Positions 1 through 4,845 are shown, counted from the first letter of the stretch. The stretch is DNA of 11,094 nucleotides from JBASTI01 sp964374025 (GCA_964374025.1 CAYJWU010000029.1:1-11094); one strand, 5' to 3'. A program made the numbers and translations. The notes: a model not told the origin generated them from the sequence alone.

Positions 1-23
1 TGAATTTCGGGCTGCAAAACTAA

Positions 24-49
24 GCAGCACGCCTGGGGCCCCATGCTGC
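24..49. promoter_or_regulatory. Inverted repeat in target-gene leader, copy 1
   Basis: Arms GCAGCA (24-29) and TGCTGC (44-49) flank a perfect 10-bp palindrome TGGGGCCCCA (34-43). It lies 22 nt before the Shine-Dalgarno of the target gene and recurs at 3286-3311. It could form a leader hairpin or be a protein-binding site. I match it to no known riboswitch. Confidence 0.4.
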
Positions 50-85
50 GGGGTGAGGGGCGAATATAAAAAAGGAGGCAGCGAA

Positions 86-709
86 ATGGCAATAGGAGAC
101 AAGTCGGCAGTTGTGAGCGGAGCAGGGTGGATTGCGGGGTTCGTAGATCGGCTGGTGGAGGAACTGCAAGCGCGTGACTGTACAAACGAAGATATTCACG
201 CACTTGTGACTTCCAGGCCGCGGCCTAAATTGGCAATGGGCAAGATCGCTGATGCCATAGCCGAGCTGATCCGAACTGCGAAGAACGCTTTCCGCCTCAC
301 CAAGATCGGAGATGGTCGGACAACCGAGGAGCTGGTACGGGATGGCAAATATAATTATGTCAATCCAAATATCACTTCTCAAGACTTCCCGGTCCGGCCA
401 AGGCAGGGAGCTGCCGAGATCGTGATCCTTGAGTTTGATCGCGATATTACCTCGGAGGAAGCGATAGCCGAGGCCAAAAAGCTTGACCTCCAGCGCCCAG
501 TGTACGAGGATGCCCTCTACTTCGGCGTGGAGCACCCCGAGGTTCAGCGCGAGGGGCCTGTGGTTTTCTTGCATGAACCATGGCTTGACGCGTATGGCGG
601 CCCGGACGTGCTCTATCTTGGGGGCGACGCCGGCAGCCGGGAGCTCTTTCTGGGCTGGTTCGACGGTCGCTGGCGTCGCGACGGTCGCTTCGCGTTTGTC
701 CGCAAGTAG
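86..709 (+). CDS. DGR variable target protein, C-type-lectin-like C-terminus, copy 1
   Basis: A 207-residue protein whose C-terminal 40 residues (about 166-205) are encoded by the DGR variable repeat. I chose ATG 86 over the in-frame ATG at 53 because AAAGGAGG (71-78) lies 7 nt before it. The N-terminal ~75 residues are mostly helical and have no evident signal peptide or membrane segment, so the protein is probably cytosolic. Residues ~110-165 (EIVILEFDRDITSEEAI and onward) resemble the domain preceding the variable region in other CPR DGR targets. The end, WFDGRWRRDGRFAFVRK, has the Trp/Arg/Phe pattern of C-type-lectin-fold variable proteins. By family analogy the variable surface should bind ligands, but the ligand is unknown. 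The gene looks GC-richer than its neighbours. Its promoter lies outside the window. Confidence 0.85.
   Translation: MAIGDKSAVVSGAGWIAGFVDRLVEELQARDCTNEDIHALVTSRPRPKLAMGKIADAIAELIRTAKNAFRLTKIGDGRTTEELVRDGKYNYVNPNITSQDFPVRPRQGAAEIVILEFDRDITSEEAIAEAKKLDLQRPVYEDALYFGVEHPEVQREGPVVFLHEPWLDAYGGPDVLYLGGDAGSRELFLGWFDGRWRRDGRFAFVRK
579..702 (+). repeat. DGR variable repeat VR1
   Basis: 124 bp aligned without gaps to the template repeat at 4312-4435. There are 19 mismatches, 18 of them at TR adenines (14 A to G, 3 A to T, 1 A to C), plus one T to G. The last 18 bp (TCGCTTCGCGTTTGTCCG) match the TR exactly and are the expected initiation-of-mutagenic-homing end. It encodes the C-terminus of the target protein and ends 4 nt before the stop codon. 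Confidence 0.95.
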
Positions 710-761
710 CACTTGGGGCCTCGGGCTCCTAAAATTTCTTTGGGTTTTTGGACCCTTAGAA

Positions 762-800
762 AAACCCCTCTCCGACCACGGTCGGAGAGGGGTTTCATAT
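762..800 (+). terminator. Rho-independent terminator of target gene, copy 1
   Basis: A 15-bp perfect stem (762-776 with 781-795, arms AAACCCCTCTCCGAC and its complement) with loop CACG, followed by CATATTTTT. It lies 52 nt after the target stop. DGR variable repeats often have a hairpin downstream that helps homing. This stem is longer and farther away than usual, so termination is the simpler reading. A weaker interrupted hairpin (735-745 with 752-762) lies closer to the VR. Confidence 0.8.
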
Positions 801-876
801 TTTTAAAAATGTAGTAAAATAAATTTGGATACTAGGCGGCACTCGCAGGGCTCAATCCGAACACAAGAAATGGCGG

Positions 877-882
877 TATGAT
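877..882 (+). promoter_or_regulatory. Possible -10 box upstream of zinc-ribbon gene
   Basis: TATGAT lies just outside the duplicated block, and I see no good -35 at 17-18 nt. Transcription would start near 889 and give a leader of about 108 nt, which argues against using ATG 886 as the start of the downstream gene. Confidence 0.35.
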
Positions 883-996
883 AGAATGGAAGCCCTAAGG
901 GAGGTGAGGGATAAAAGAAAAAGCGTAGATGTCGCGCTTAAAAAAGACGTCGAGTGTTCGGATTCAAATGAGAATCTAGGGAAACGGAGGAAATCA

Positions 997-1146
997 ATGG
1001 CAAGCAAGAACGAGCAGAAGAAGCACTCCTACGCGGTGTTGTGCGAATGTAGGTCTTGTGGGCGTTTCTGGACGGACTTATGTGATTCGTTAAAAGATCG
1101 TTGCCCATTCTGCAAAAGCGAAAATATTGTTCGCGGCTACGACTAG
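997..1146 (+). CDS. Small zinc-ribbon protein
   Basis: A 49-residue protein. It has a Lys-rich start (MASKNEQKK), then CECRSC at about residues 16-21 and CPFC at about 35-38. Together these make a four-cysteine zinc ribbon. The frame is open from an ATG at 886, giving 86 residues, but I chose ATG 997 because CGGAGG (985-990) sits 6 nt before it and the extra N-terminus is low-complexity and lies beside a likely -10 box. Small proteins of this type bind nucleic acid or partner proteins, but nothing here shows which. It stands alone between the repeat unit and a terminator. The function is unknown. Confidence 0.65.
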   Translation: MASKNEQKKHSYAVLCECRSCGRFWTDLCDSLKDRCPFCKSENIVRGYD

Positions 1147-1242
1147 CGATCGATTACAAGAGTGGCCGTTTTACAAAGGTCATTTTCGTCTTCAGGCCCT
1201 CGCCTTAACGTAAGAAAGAAATCATACTCGCCGATAGTTTAT

Positions 1243-1272
1243 AGCCCCATCTTTGAGAGGTGGGGCTTTTCA
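1243..1272 (+). terminator. Rho-independent terminator after zinc-ribbon gene
   Basis: A 10-bp stem with one G-U pair (1243-1252 with 1258-1267: AGCCCCATCT and AGGTGGGGCT), loop TTGAG, then TTTT. It lies about 100 nt after the zinc-ribbon stop and just before the promoter of the dut fusion gene. Confidence 0.75.
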
Positions 1273-1296
1273 AATTCTTGAAGTATTTGATATACT
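1270..1296 (+). promoter_or_regulatory. Promoter of the dTMP operon
   Basis: -10 TATACT (1291-1296) with a weak -35-like TTCAAA about 16 nt upstream. The ATG at 1305 lies only 8 nt after the -10, and no Shine-Dalgarno is present. The mRNA is therefore probably leaderless or nearly so. Confidence 0.55.
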
Positions 1297-1304
1297 GAAT
1301 AGAT

Positions 1305-2285
1305 ATGAAACTCAAAGTACAAAAATTAGATCCATCCGCAAAGTTGCCATTATACGCGTATGATGGCGATGCCGGGATGGATCTTTTTTCGTTGGAAGAA
1401 ACAGAAATTCCCTCGGGGGAAAAAGTTACCATAAGAACCGGTCTGAAATTCGCGATACCTCGGGGGCATGCGGGTTTTGTGTGGGATAAGAGTGGCCTTG
1501 CGGCAAAACACCACCTCAAGACCATGGCGGGGGTGATTGACTCAAATTATAGGGGGGAGTTATTGGTTGTTTTGACGAATCTAGGCAAGGAAATGTACAA
1601 AGTGGATAAGGGATCAAAAGTTGCCCAACTCGTGATAAAACCCATAGCGAGCGCGGAGATTGAGGAAAGTGAAGTTGTTGATGAAACGGACAGAGGAGAG
1701 GGGAGGTTTGGAAGCAGTGGCGATGGGATAGACGGTACAAAACACGGGACATGGAACCCCATACCTCATACCCCATACCTTATACCTCGGCCTTCCTGGG
1801 ACGAGTACTTTATGATGGCGGCGAAACTTATTGCGACAATGGCGACATGCCCCAAATTGCGCGTCGGTACGGTTATCGTAAAAAATAGAAGGATTATTAC
1901 TTCGGGATTCAACGGCGCCCCTCCCGGGCATCCTCACTGTACTGAAGTGGGGTGCCTTAATTTTGAGGAAGAGGGGTCATCGTGCAGGAGAGTTGTGCAT
2001 TCCGAGCATAATGCCGTTTTGCAGGACTCAAGGAATGTTGAGGGCGGAAGTCTGTACACCCAGTATTTGCCATGCATTGACTGCATGAAGGCAATTATTA
2101 GCGCAAGGATCGCGGAGGTTGTATATGAAGAGGAATATAATGGTCATAAAGAGAAATATCAAGCGTCAAAACATTTCGCGGCTCAAGCAGGTATAAAACT
2201 GCGCCAGATTCCCTCCGCGGATATAGTTAGTATTCTGCAAAAGTATTATGGCAACAGCCCGGATATTGAAAGTGCTATGTTTTAG
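1305..2285 (+). CDS. dUTPase / dCMP deaminase fusion protein
   Basis: A 326-residue bifunctional enzyme. The N-terminal half is a trimeric-type dUTPase (dUTP to dUMP plus PPi) with all five motifs: DAGMDL (22-27), DKSGLA (61-66, where PRSGLA is usual), GVIDSNYRGE (76-85), GSKVAQLVI (103-111) and RGEGRFGSSG (130-139). The C-terminal half (about 163-300) is a dCMP deaminase (dCMP to dUMP) with HSE (232-234) and PCIDC (256-260), giving zinc ligands H232, C257 and C260 and catalytic E234. Both domains make dUMP, the substrate of ThyA encoded 3 nt downstream. The linker (about 140-162) is encoded by a 14-nt tandem repeat and looks inserted. The fusion is intact with no frameshift, provided the sequence is correct through the repeat. 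Confidence 0.9.
   Translation: MKLKVQKLDPSAKLPLYAYDGDAGMDLFSLEETEIPSGEKVTIRTGLKFAIPRGHAGFVWDKSGLAAKHHLKTMAGVIDSNYRGELLVVLTNLGKEMYKVDKGSKVAQLVIKPIASAEIEESEVVDETDRGEGRFGSSGDGIDGTKHGTWNPIPHTPYLIPRPSWDEYFMMAAKLIATMATCPKLRVGTVIVKNRRIITSGFNGAPPGHPHCTEVGCLNFEEEGSSCRRVVHSEHNAVLQDSRNVEGGSLYTQYLPCIDCMKAIISARIAEVVYEEEYNGHKEKYQASKHFAAQAGIKLRQIPSADIVSILQKYYGNSPDIESAMF
1757..1784 (+). repeat. 14-nt tandem repeat inside the fusion linker
   Basis: Two adjacent units, CCCCATACCTCATA and CCCCATACCTTATA, with one mismatch, followed by a partial CCTC. They encode the Pro/His/Tyr-rich linker (NPIPHTPYLIPRP) between the dUTPase and deaminase domains. This looks like a mini-repeat insertion, not ancestral protein sequence. 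Confidence 0.8.
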
Positions 2286-2288
2286 ACA

Positions 2289-3110
2289 ATGAAGCAATAT
2301 CTAGATGCCCTAAAATACATAATTGACAAAGGGGTGGACAAGCCCACGCGTACCGGCATTGACACGCGGGGCGTGTTTGGGATGCAGTTTAGATATAATA
2401 TGGCGGATGGCTTCCCCGCGATGACCACAAAAAAACTCGCGTTTAATTCAATGAAAGCGGAGCTTTTGTGGTTTATAAGCGGAAGTTCGGATGTGAAAGA
2501 GCTGCAGAAACTCGGATGCCATATTTGGGATGCAAATGCAGAAGCTGACTACTGGAAGCCGAAAGCAAAGTTTGAGGGGGATCTTGGCAGGGTTTATGGG
2601 GTGCAGTGGAGAAAGTGGCAAACTTCTGACGGGCGAGTCATAGACCAGCTGCGCGAAATAATAGACCGTATCAAGAAAAATCCCCATGACCGTCGTCTGA
2701 TTGTGAGCGCCTGGAATCCGGGAGAAATAGACCAGATGGCCCTCCCGCCATGCCATAGTTTTTATCAGTTTTTTGTTGCGGGTGGGAAGCTCTCAGTACA
2801 AATGTACCAAAGAAGCTGTGATATGTTTTTGGGAGTGCCATTTAACATAGCTTCTTACTCACTATTTTTGCATATGGTCGCGCAAGTTACTGGCCTTGAA
2901 CCGGGCGAATTTGTGCATACGCTCGGAGACGCTCATATATATCATAATCATTTTGAGCAGGTGAAAGAGCAGATTTCGCGGGAGCCCTACCCGTTGCCGA
3001 AACTCAAACTCAATCCTGAGATAAAAAATATAGACGATTTTAAAATGGACGACATTGCGCTTATTGATTACCAATCGCATCCCTCAATTAAAGCGCCTAT
3101 GGCGGTGTAG
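2289..3110 (+). CDS. thyA: Thymidylate synthase
   Basis: A 273-residue ThyA that methylates dUMP to dTMP using methylene-tetrahydrofolate and releases dihydrofolate. Family landmarks are RTG (21-23), DRRLIVSAWNP (134-144), catalytic C155 in ALPPCHSF, QRSCDMFLGVPFN (174-186), GDAHIYHNH (213-221) and YQSHPSIKAPMAV at the C-terminus. The length is close to the 264 residues of the E. coli enzyme. It starts 3 nt after the dut-dCMP deaminase stop, so the two are co-transcribed and dUMP is made and used by adjacent genes. The DHFR needed to recycle its folate product is now 2.7 kb downstream, beyond the DGR. Confidence 0.97.
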   Translation: MKQYLDALKYIIDKGVDKPTRTGIDTRGVFGMQFRYNMADGFPAMTTKKLAFNSMKAELLWFISGSSDVKELQKLGCHIWDANAEADYWKPKAKFEGDLGRVYGVQWRKWQTSDGRVIDQLREIIDRIKKNPHDRRLIVSAWNPGEIDQMALPPCHSFYQFFVAGGKLSVQMYQRSCDMFLGVPFNIASYSLFLHMVAQVTGLEPGEFVHTLGDAHIYHNHFEQVKEQISREPYPLPKLKLNPEIKNIDDFKMDDIALIDYQSHPSIKAPMAV

Positions 3111-3127
3111 TTCAGCTTTTAGCTCAT

Positions 3128-3193
3128 ATGATTACATTCATCATCGCGGTGCTTACTGCTGACGATGGCGCAGGGGGTATGACAAATAGTTAG
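3128..3193 (+). pseudogene. Remnant of the 5' end of a DHFR-family gene
   Basis: The short frame begins MITFIIAVLTAD, matching 11 of the first 12 residues of the intact DHFR-family gene at 5847 (MKTFIIAVLTAD). It then diverges and stops after 22 codons, including the TAG. Six of the eight nucleotide differences in those 36 bases are synonymous third positions, so it is an older or separately acquired homologue and not a fresh copy. It lies 17 nt after thyA, where folA would be expected. The DGR promoter (3179-3207) begins inside it. The reading is that an original folA was broken at the DGR insertion. Confidence 0.6.
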
Positions 3194-3207
3194 ATTCGCG
3201 GTATAAT
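3179..3207 (+). promoter_or_regulatory. Strong sigma70-type promoter upstream of DGR target copy 2
   Basis: -35 ATGACA (3179-3184, 5 of 6 to consensus), exactly 17 nt of spacer, then -10 TATAAT (3202-3207, perfect). The predicted start is near 3214, which leaves a leader of about 134 nt before the target gene at 3348. It overlaps the end of the folA remnant. It may once have driven the tRNA-like fragment just downstream. Confidence 0.75.
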
Positions 3208-3227
3208 GGCAGTATAAAATCGATTAC

Positions 3228-3242
3228 TTAGGCGTAGCTCAG
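3228..3242 (+). other. tRNA 5'-end-like fragment
   Basis: GGCGTAGCTCAG (3231-3242) matches the end of the acceptor strand, T8-A9 and the D-stem start of bacterial tRNAs such as tRNA-Ala. It lies about 14 nt after the predicted transcription start, but the tRNA pattern stops after AG and no anticodon or T arm follows. It could be a tRNA truncated by the insertion of the DGR unit, or chance. Confidence 0.3.
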
Positions 3243-3285
3243 AATTCGTATTTTTGTACTTATGAATTTCGGGCTGCAAAACTAA

Positions 3286-3311
3286 GCAGCACGCCTGGGG
3301 CCCCATGCTGC
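3286..3311. promoter_or_regulatory. Inverted repeat in target-gene leader, copy 2
   Basis: Arms GCAGCA (3286-3291) and TGCTGC (3306-3311) surround the palindrome TGGGGCCCCA (3296-3305), identical to 24-49. Here it lies within the leader transcribed from the promoter at 3179-3207, so an RNA hairpin is plausible. The role is unknown. Confidence 0.4.
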
Positions 3312-3347
3312 GGGGTGAGGGGCGAATATAAAAAAGGAGGCAGCGAA

Positions 3348-3971
3348 ATGGCAATAGGAGACAAGTCGGCAGTTGTGAGCGGAGCAGGGTGGATTGCGGG
3401 GTTCGTAGATCGGCTGGTGGAGGAACTGCAAGCGCGTGACTGTACAAACGAAGATATTCACGCACTTGTGACTTCCAGGCCGCGGCCTAAATTGGCAATG
3501 GGCAAGATCGCTGATGCCATAGCCGAGCTGATCCGAACTGCGAAGAACGCTTTCCGCCTCACCAAGATCGGAGATGGTCGGACAACCGAGGAGCTGGTAC
3601 GGGATGGCAAATATAATTATGTCAATCCAAATATCACTTCTCAAGACTTCCCGGTCCGGCCAAGGCAGGGAGCTGCCGAGATCGTGATCCTTGAGTTTGA
3701 TCGCGATATTACCTCGGAGGAAGCGATAGCCGAGGCCAAAAAGCTTGACCTCCAGCGCCCAGTGTACGAGGATGCCCTCTACTTCGGCGTGGAGCACCCC
3801 GAGGTTCAGCGCGAGGGGCCTGTGGTTTTCTTGCATGAACCATGGCTTGACGCGTATGGCGGCCCGGACGTGCTCTATCTTGGGGGCGACGCCGGCAGCC
3901 GGGAGCTCTTTCTGGGCTGGTTCGACGGTCGCTGGCGTCGCGACGGTCGCTTCGCGTTTGTCCGCAAGTAG
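3348..3971 (+). CDS. DGR variable target protein, C-type-lectin-like C-terminus, copy 2
   Basis: A 207-residue protein identical to the product at 86-709, variable region included. The start is ATG 3348 with AAAGGAGG (3333-3340) 7 nt upstream. The VR-encoded end (residues 166-205) reads WLDAYGGPDVLYLGG and onward. The unmutated TR would read WLDANGNPNVLYLGS, showing how TR AAC/AAT codons (Asn) become Gly, Asp, Ser, Arg or Phe. Mutable codons alternate with a fixed Trp/Leu/Phe scaffold, as expected for a C-type-lectin fold. It is the nearest target to the TR and RT and on the same strand. The fold call rests on pattern resemblance. That it is the DGR target rests directly on the TR/VR alignment. 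Confidence 0.9.
   Translation: MAIGDKSAVVSGAGWIAGFVDRLVEELQARDCTNEDIHALVTSRPRPKLAMGKIADAIAELIRTAKNAFRLTKIGDGRTTEELVRDGKYNYVNPNITSQDFPVRPRQGAAEIVILEFDRDITSEEAIAEAKKLDLQRPVYEDALYFGVEHPEVQREGPVVFLHEPWLDAYGGPDVLYLGGDAGSRELFLGWFDGRWRRDGRFAFVRK
3841..3964 (+). repeat. DGR variable repeat VR2
   Basis: 124 bp identical to VR1 (579-702) and aligned without gaps to the TR (4312-4435). 18 of the 28 TR adenines are replaced. The only non-adenine difference is TR T4416 to G3945. The fixed 3' segment TCGCTTCGCGTTTGTCCG abuts the last codons of the target gene. One further A to C change (4436 versus 3965) would extend the repeat by three bases. Confidence 0.97.
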
Positions 3972-4023
3972 CACTTGGGGCCTCGGGCTCCTAAAATTTC
4001 TTTGGGTTTTTGGACCCTTAGAA

Positions 4024-4062
4024 AAACCCCTCTCCGACCACGGTCGGAGAGGGGTTTCATAT
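4024..4062 (+). terminator. Rho-independent terminator of target gene, copy 2
   Basis: The same 15-bp stem, CACG loop and CATATTTTT tail as at 762-800. It separates the target gene from the TR, so the TR RNA probably needs its own promoter or read-through. Confidence 0.8.
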
Positions 4063-4099
4063 TTTTAAAAATGTAGTAAAATAAATTTGGATACTAGGC

Positions 4100-4311
4100 T
4101 AATCAGTCCATGGTTACGATTGTGGACTGCCGAATTCCGGGGTTATTGTATGCAGAATGGCACCGGGTACGCTTTGTGCCAGAGCCATCTTTAATCTCTA
4201 AAAAATGAAGATACTTGGTGCAGCATATTAAGGGATTAAATTTATTGTGATCCCAAATTCGATTCAACCCCAAGAGTATTCGAGGGGTGGTGGCACAGAC
4301 GATATGCTGCA
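4100..4311 (+). other. Non-coding stretch upstream of the template repeat
   Basis: I see no credible gene here. It contains two small inverted repeats, CAGTCCA/TGGACTG (4104-4110 and 4123-4129, 12-nt loop) and GGCAC/GTGCC (4159-4163 and 4176-4180). There is also a weak promoter-like pair, TTGGTG (4215-4220) and TAAATT (4237-4242) spaced 16 nt. DGR template RNAs need structured flanks, so this may be the 5' part of the TR RNA, but nothing proves it. Confidence 0.35.
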
Positions 4312-4435
4312 CATGGCTTGACGCGAATGGCAACCCGAACGTGCTCTATCTTGGGAGCAACGCCGGCAACCGGAAGCTCAATCTGAACTGGTTCGACAAT
4401 CGCTGGAATCGCAACTATCGCTTCGCGTTTGTCCG
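4312..4435 (+). ncRNA. DGR template repeat (TR)
   Basis: This is the 124-bp non-coding donor copy of the variable repeat, on the same strand as the targets and RT. It carries 28 adenines, most in AAC/AAT doublets, which are Asn codons when read in the target frame. That is the usual DGR design for maximising substitutions without creating stops. Its transcript is reverse-transcribed with errors at adenine, and the cDNA replaces the VR. The conserved 3' end (4418-4435) is identical to the VRs. A reading frame crosses it but encodes only the Asn-rich template and is not a gene. It ends 9 nt before the end of the opposite-strand avd, so its natural downstream RNA would be antisense to avd mRNA. 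Confidence 0.95.
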
Positions 4436-4444
4436 AAACTCTCT

Positions 4445-4768
4445 TTATTTTTCCCTGCCATTGGCGGGGTTTTCTTTTGTAAACTGCCTCATCCATCCCC
4501 CAAGCATTTTACCTATCTCATCTAATCTTTCAGACAGGAGTATATATTTTTTATTATCCAAAGCTTTTATTTCCCAGGATATTTGAAGAAAAAATTTAAT
4601 CAAGTCCAGCTTCGCAGATGCTTGCTGCAGGAAGGGCAACTTTTGCTGCTTGCTTAAGTAACTGGCCGTAAAAATCAGTTCGGCTATTTCCAAAAATAGG
4701 GAATCGACTCTTGAACCCAAAGTATACCGCGATGTTTTATGAAAGTGGGGCAAAAATTCGTGCCACAA
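4445..4768 (-). CDS. avd: Avd-like DGR accessory protein (four-helix bundle)
   Basis: At least 107 residues, almost entirely helical and amphipathic, with the pattern of the Avd / 23S-IVP four-helix-bundle family (WHEFLPHFHKTSRYTLG at the start, FFLQISWEIKALDNKKY at 59-75, then LDEIGKMLGGW). Avd binds the DGR reverse transcriptase and template RNA and is required for mutagenic homing. The only in-frame start is TTG 4768, but the frame continues upstream with family-like residues (IIQKLIGAYK, to about 4798), so the true N-terminus is probably longer. No ATG, GTG or TTG precedes those residues. The frame runs through a C11 tract (G11 on the plus strand, 4814-4824) to a stop at 4832-4834. A rare start codon, an indel in the tract, or decay could explain this. 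Orientation opposite to TR and RT is unusual. Confidence 0.75.
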   Translation of the reverse strand: MWHEFLPHFHKTSRYTLGSRVDSLFLEIAELIFTASYLSKQQKLPFLQQASAKLDLIKFFLQISWEIKALDNKKYILLSERLDEIGKMLGGWMRQFTKENPANGREK

Positions 4769-4769
4769 T

Positions 4770-4798
4770 TTGTATGCCCCGATTAATTTTTGTATTAT
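4770..4798 (+). promoter_or_regulatory. Possible promoter of the reverse transcriptase gene
   Basis: TTGTAT (4770-4775), 17-nt spacer, TATTAT (4793-4798). The -10 matches 5 of 6 and the -35 only 3 of 6. It would start transcription near 4805, placing the G11 tract in the 5' leader of the RT mRNA. Confidence 0.35.
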
Positions 4799-4813
4799 GG
4801 ATAGATTTCTAAC

Positions 4814-4824
4814 GGGGGGGGGGG
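4814..4824 (+). repeat. G11 homopolymer between avd and RT
   Basis: Eleven consecutive G residues, 21 nt before the RT start codon and within the upstream extension of the avd frame on the other strand. Tracts this long slip readily in replication and are also prone to sequencing error. Confidence 0.9.
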
Positions 4825-4845
4825 TGAGGCTTTACTGAAATTATT

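Larger units (their letters stand above)
1..837 (+). repeat. 837-bp direct repeat, copy 1 (DGR target-gene unit)
   Basis: This block recurs at 3263-4099 in the same orientation. I found no difference between the copies, and all overlapping reading frames translate identically. It contains a GC-rich leader, the complete target gene with its variable repeat, and a terminator. The right boundary is sharp: both copies read through ATACTAGGC and then diverge. The left boundary is not visible because the window starts at base 1 of the match. It has no terminal inverted repeats and no transposase. It is either a recent duplication or an assembly duplicate; a window starting exactly inside the repeat fits a contig broken at a repeat. 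Confidence 0.95.
3263..4099 (+). repeat. 837-bp direct repeat, copy 2 (DGR target-gene unit)
   Basis: This is the second copy of the block at 1-837, offset by 3262 bp, with no difference found. It ends at ATACTAGGC (4099) before unrelated sequence. This copy is the one beside the TR, avd and RT and has a visible promoter, so it is probably the parental copy. Near its end it contains ATGTAGTAAAATAAAT (4071-4086), also found at the stop codon of the DHFR gene (6334-6349). Confidence 0.95.

Noticed and set aside
20..712. A 230-codon minus-strand frame opposite the target gene (and its twin at 3282-3974)
   Set aside because: It is a shadow of the target gene. The plus frame has a Shine-Dalgarno and the VR in the known reading frame, while the minus product has no recognisable domain.
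1757..1784. CRISPR-like repeats in the dut fusion linker
   Set aside because: The units are 14 nt, adjacent and without spacers, and lie inside a coding frame.
3286..3340. Riboswitch in the target-gene leader
   Set aside because: The leader has GC-rich inverted repeats, but I could not match it to any known riboswitch core.
1..4099. Composite transposon bounded by the two 837-bp direct repeats
   Set aside because: No transposase or integrase lies between or inside them, there are no terminal inverted repeats, and no target-site duplication is visible.
4287..4586. A 99-codon open frame covering the TR that reads like the target C-terminus
   Set aside because: It is the template repeat read in the target frame and then runs antisense to avd. 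It has no Shine-Dalgarno and no independent coding signal.
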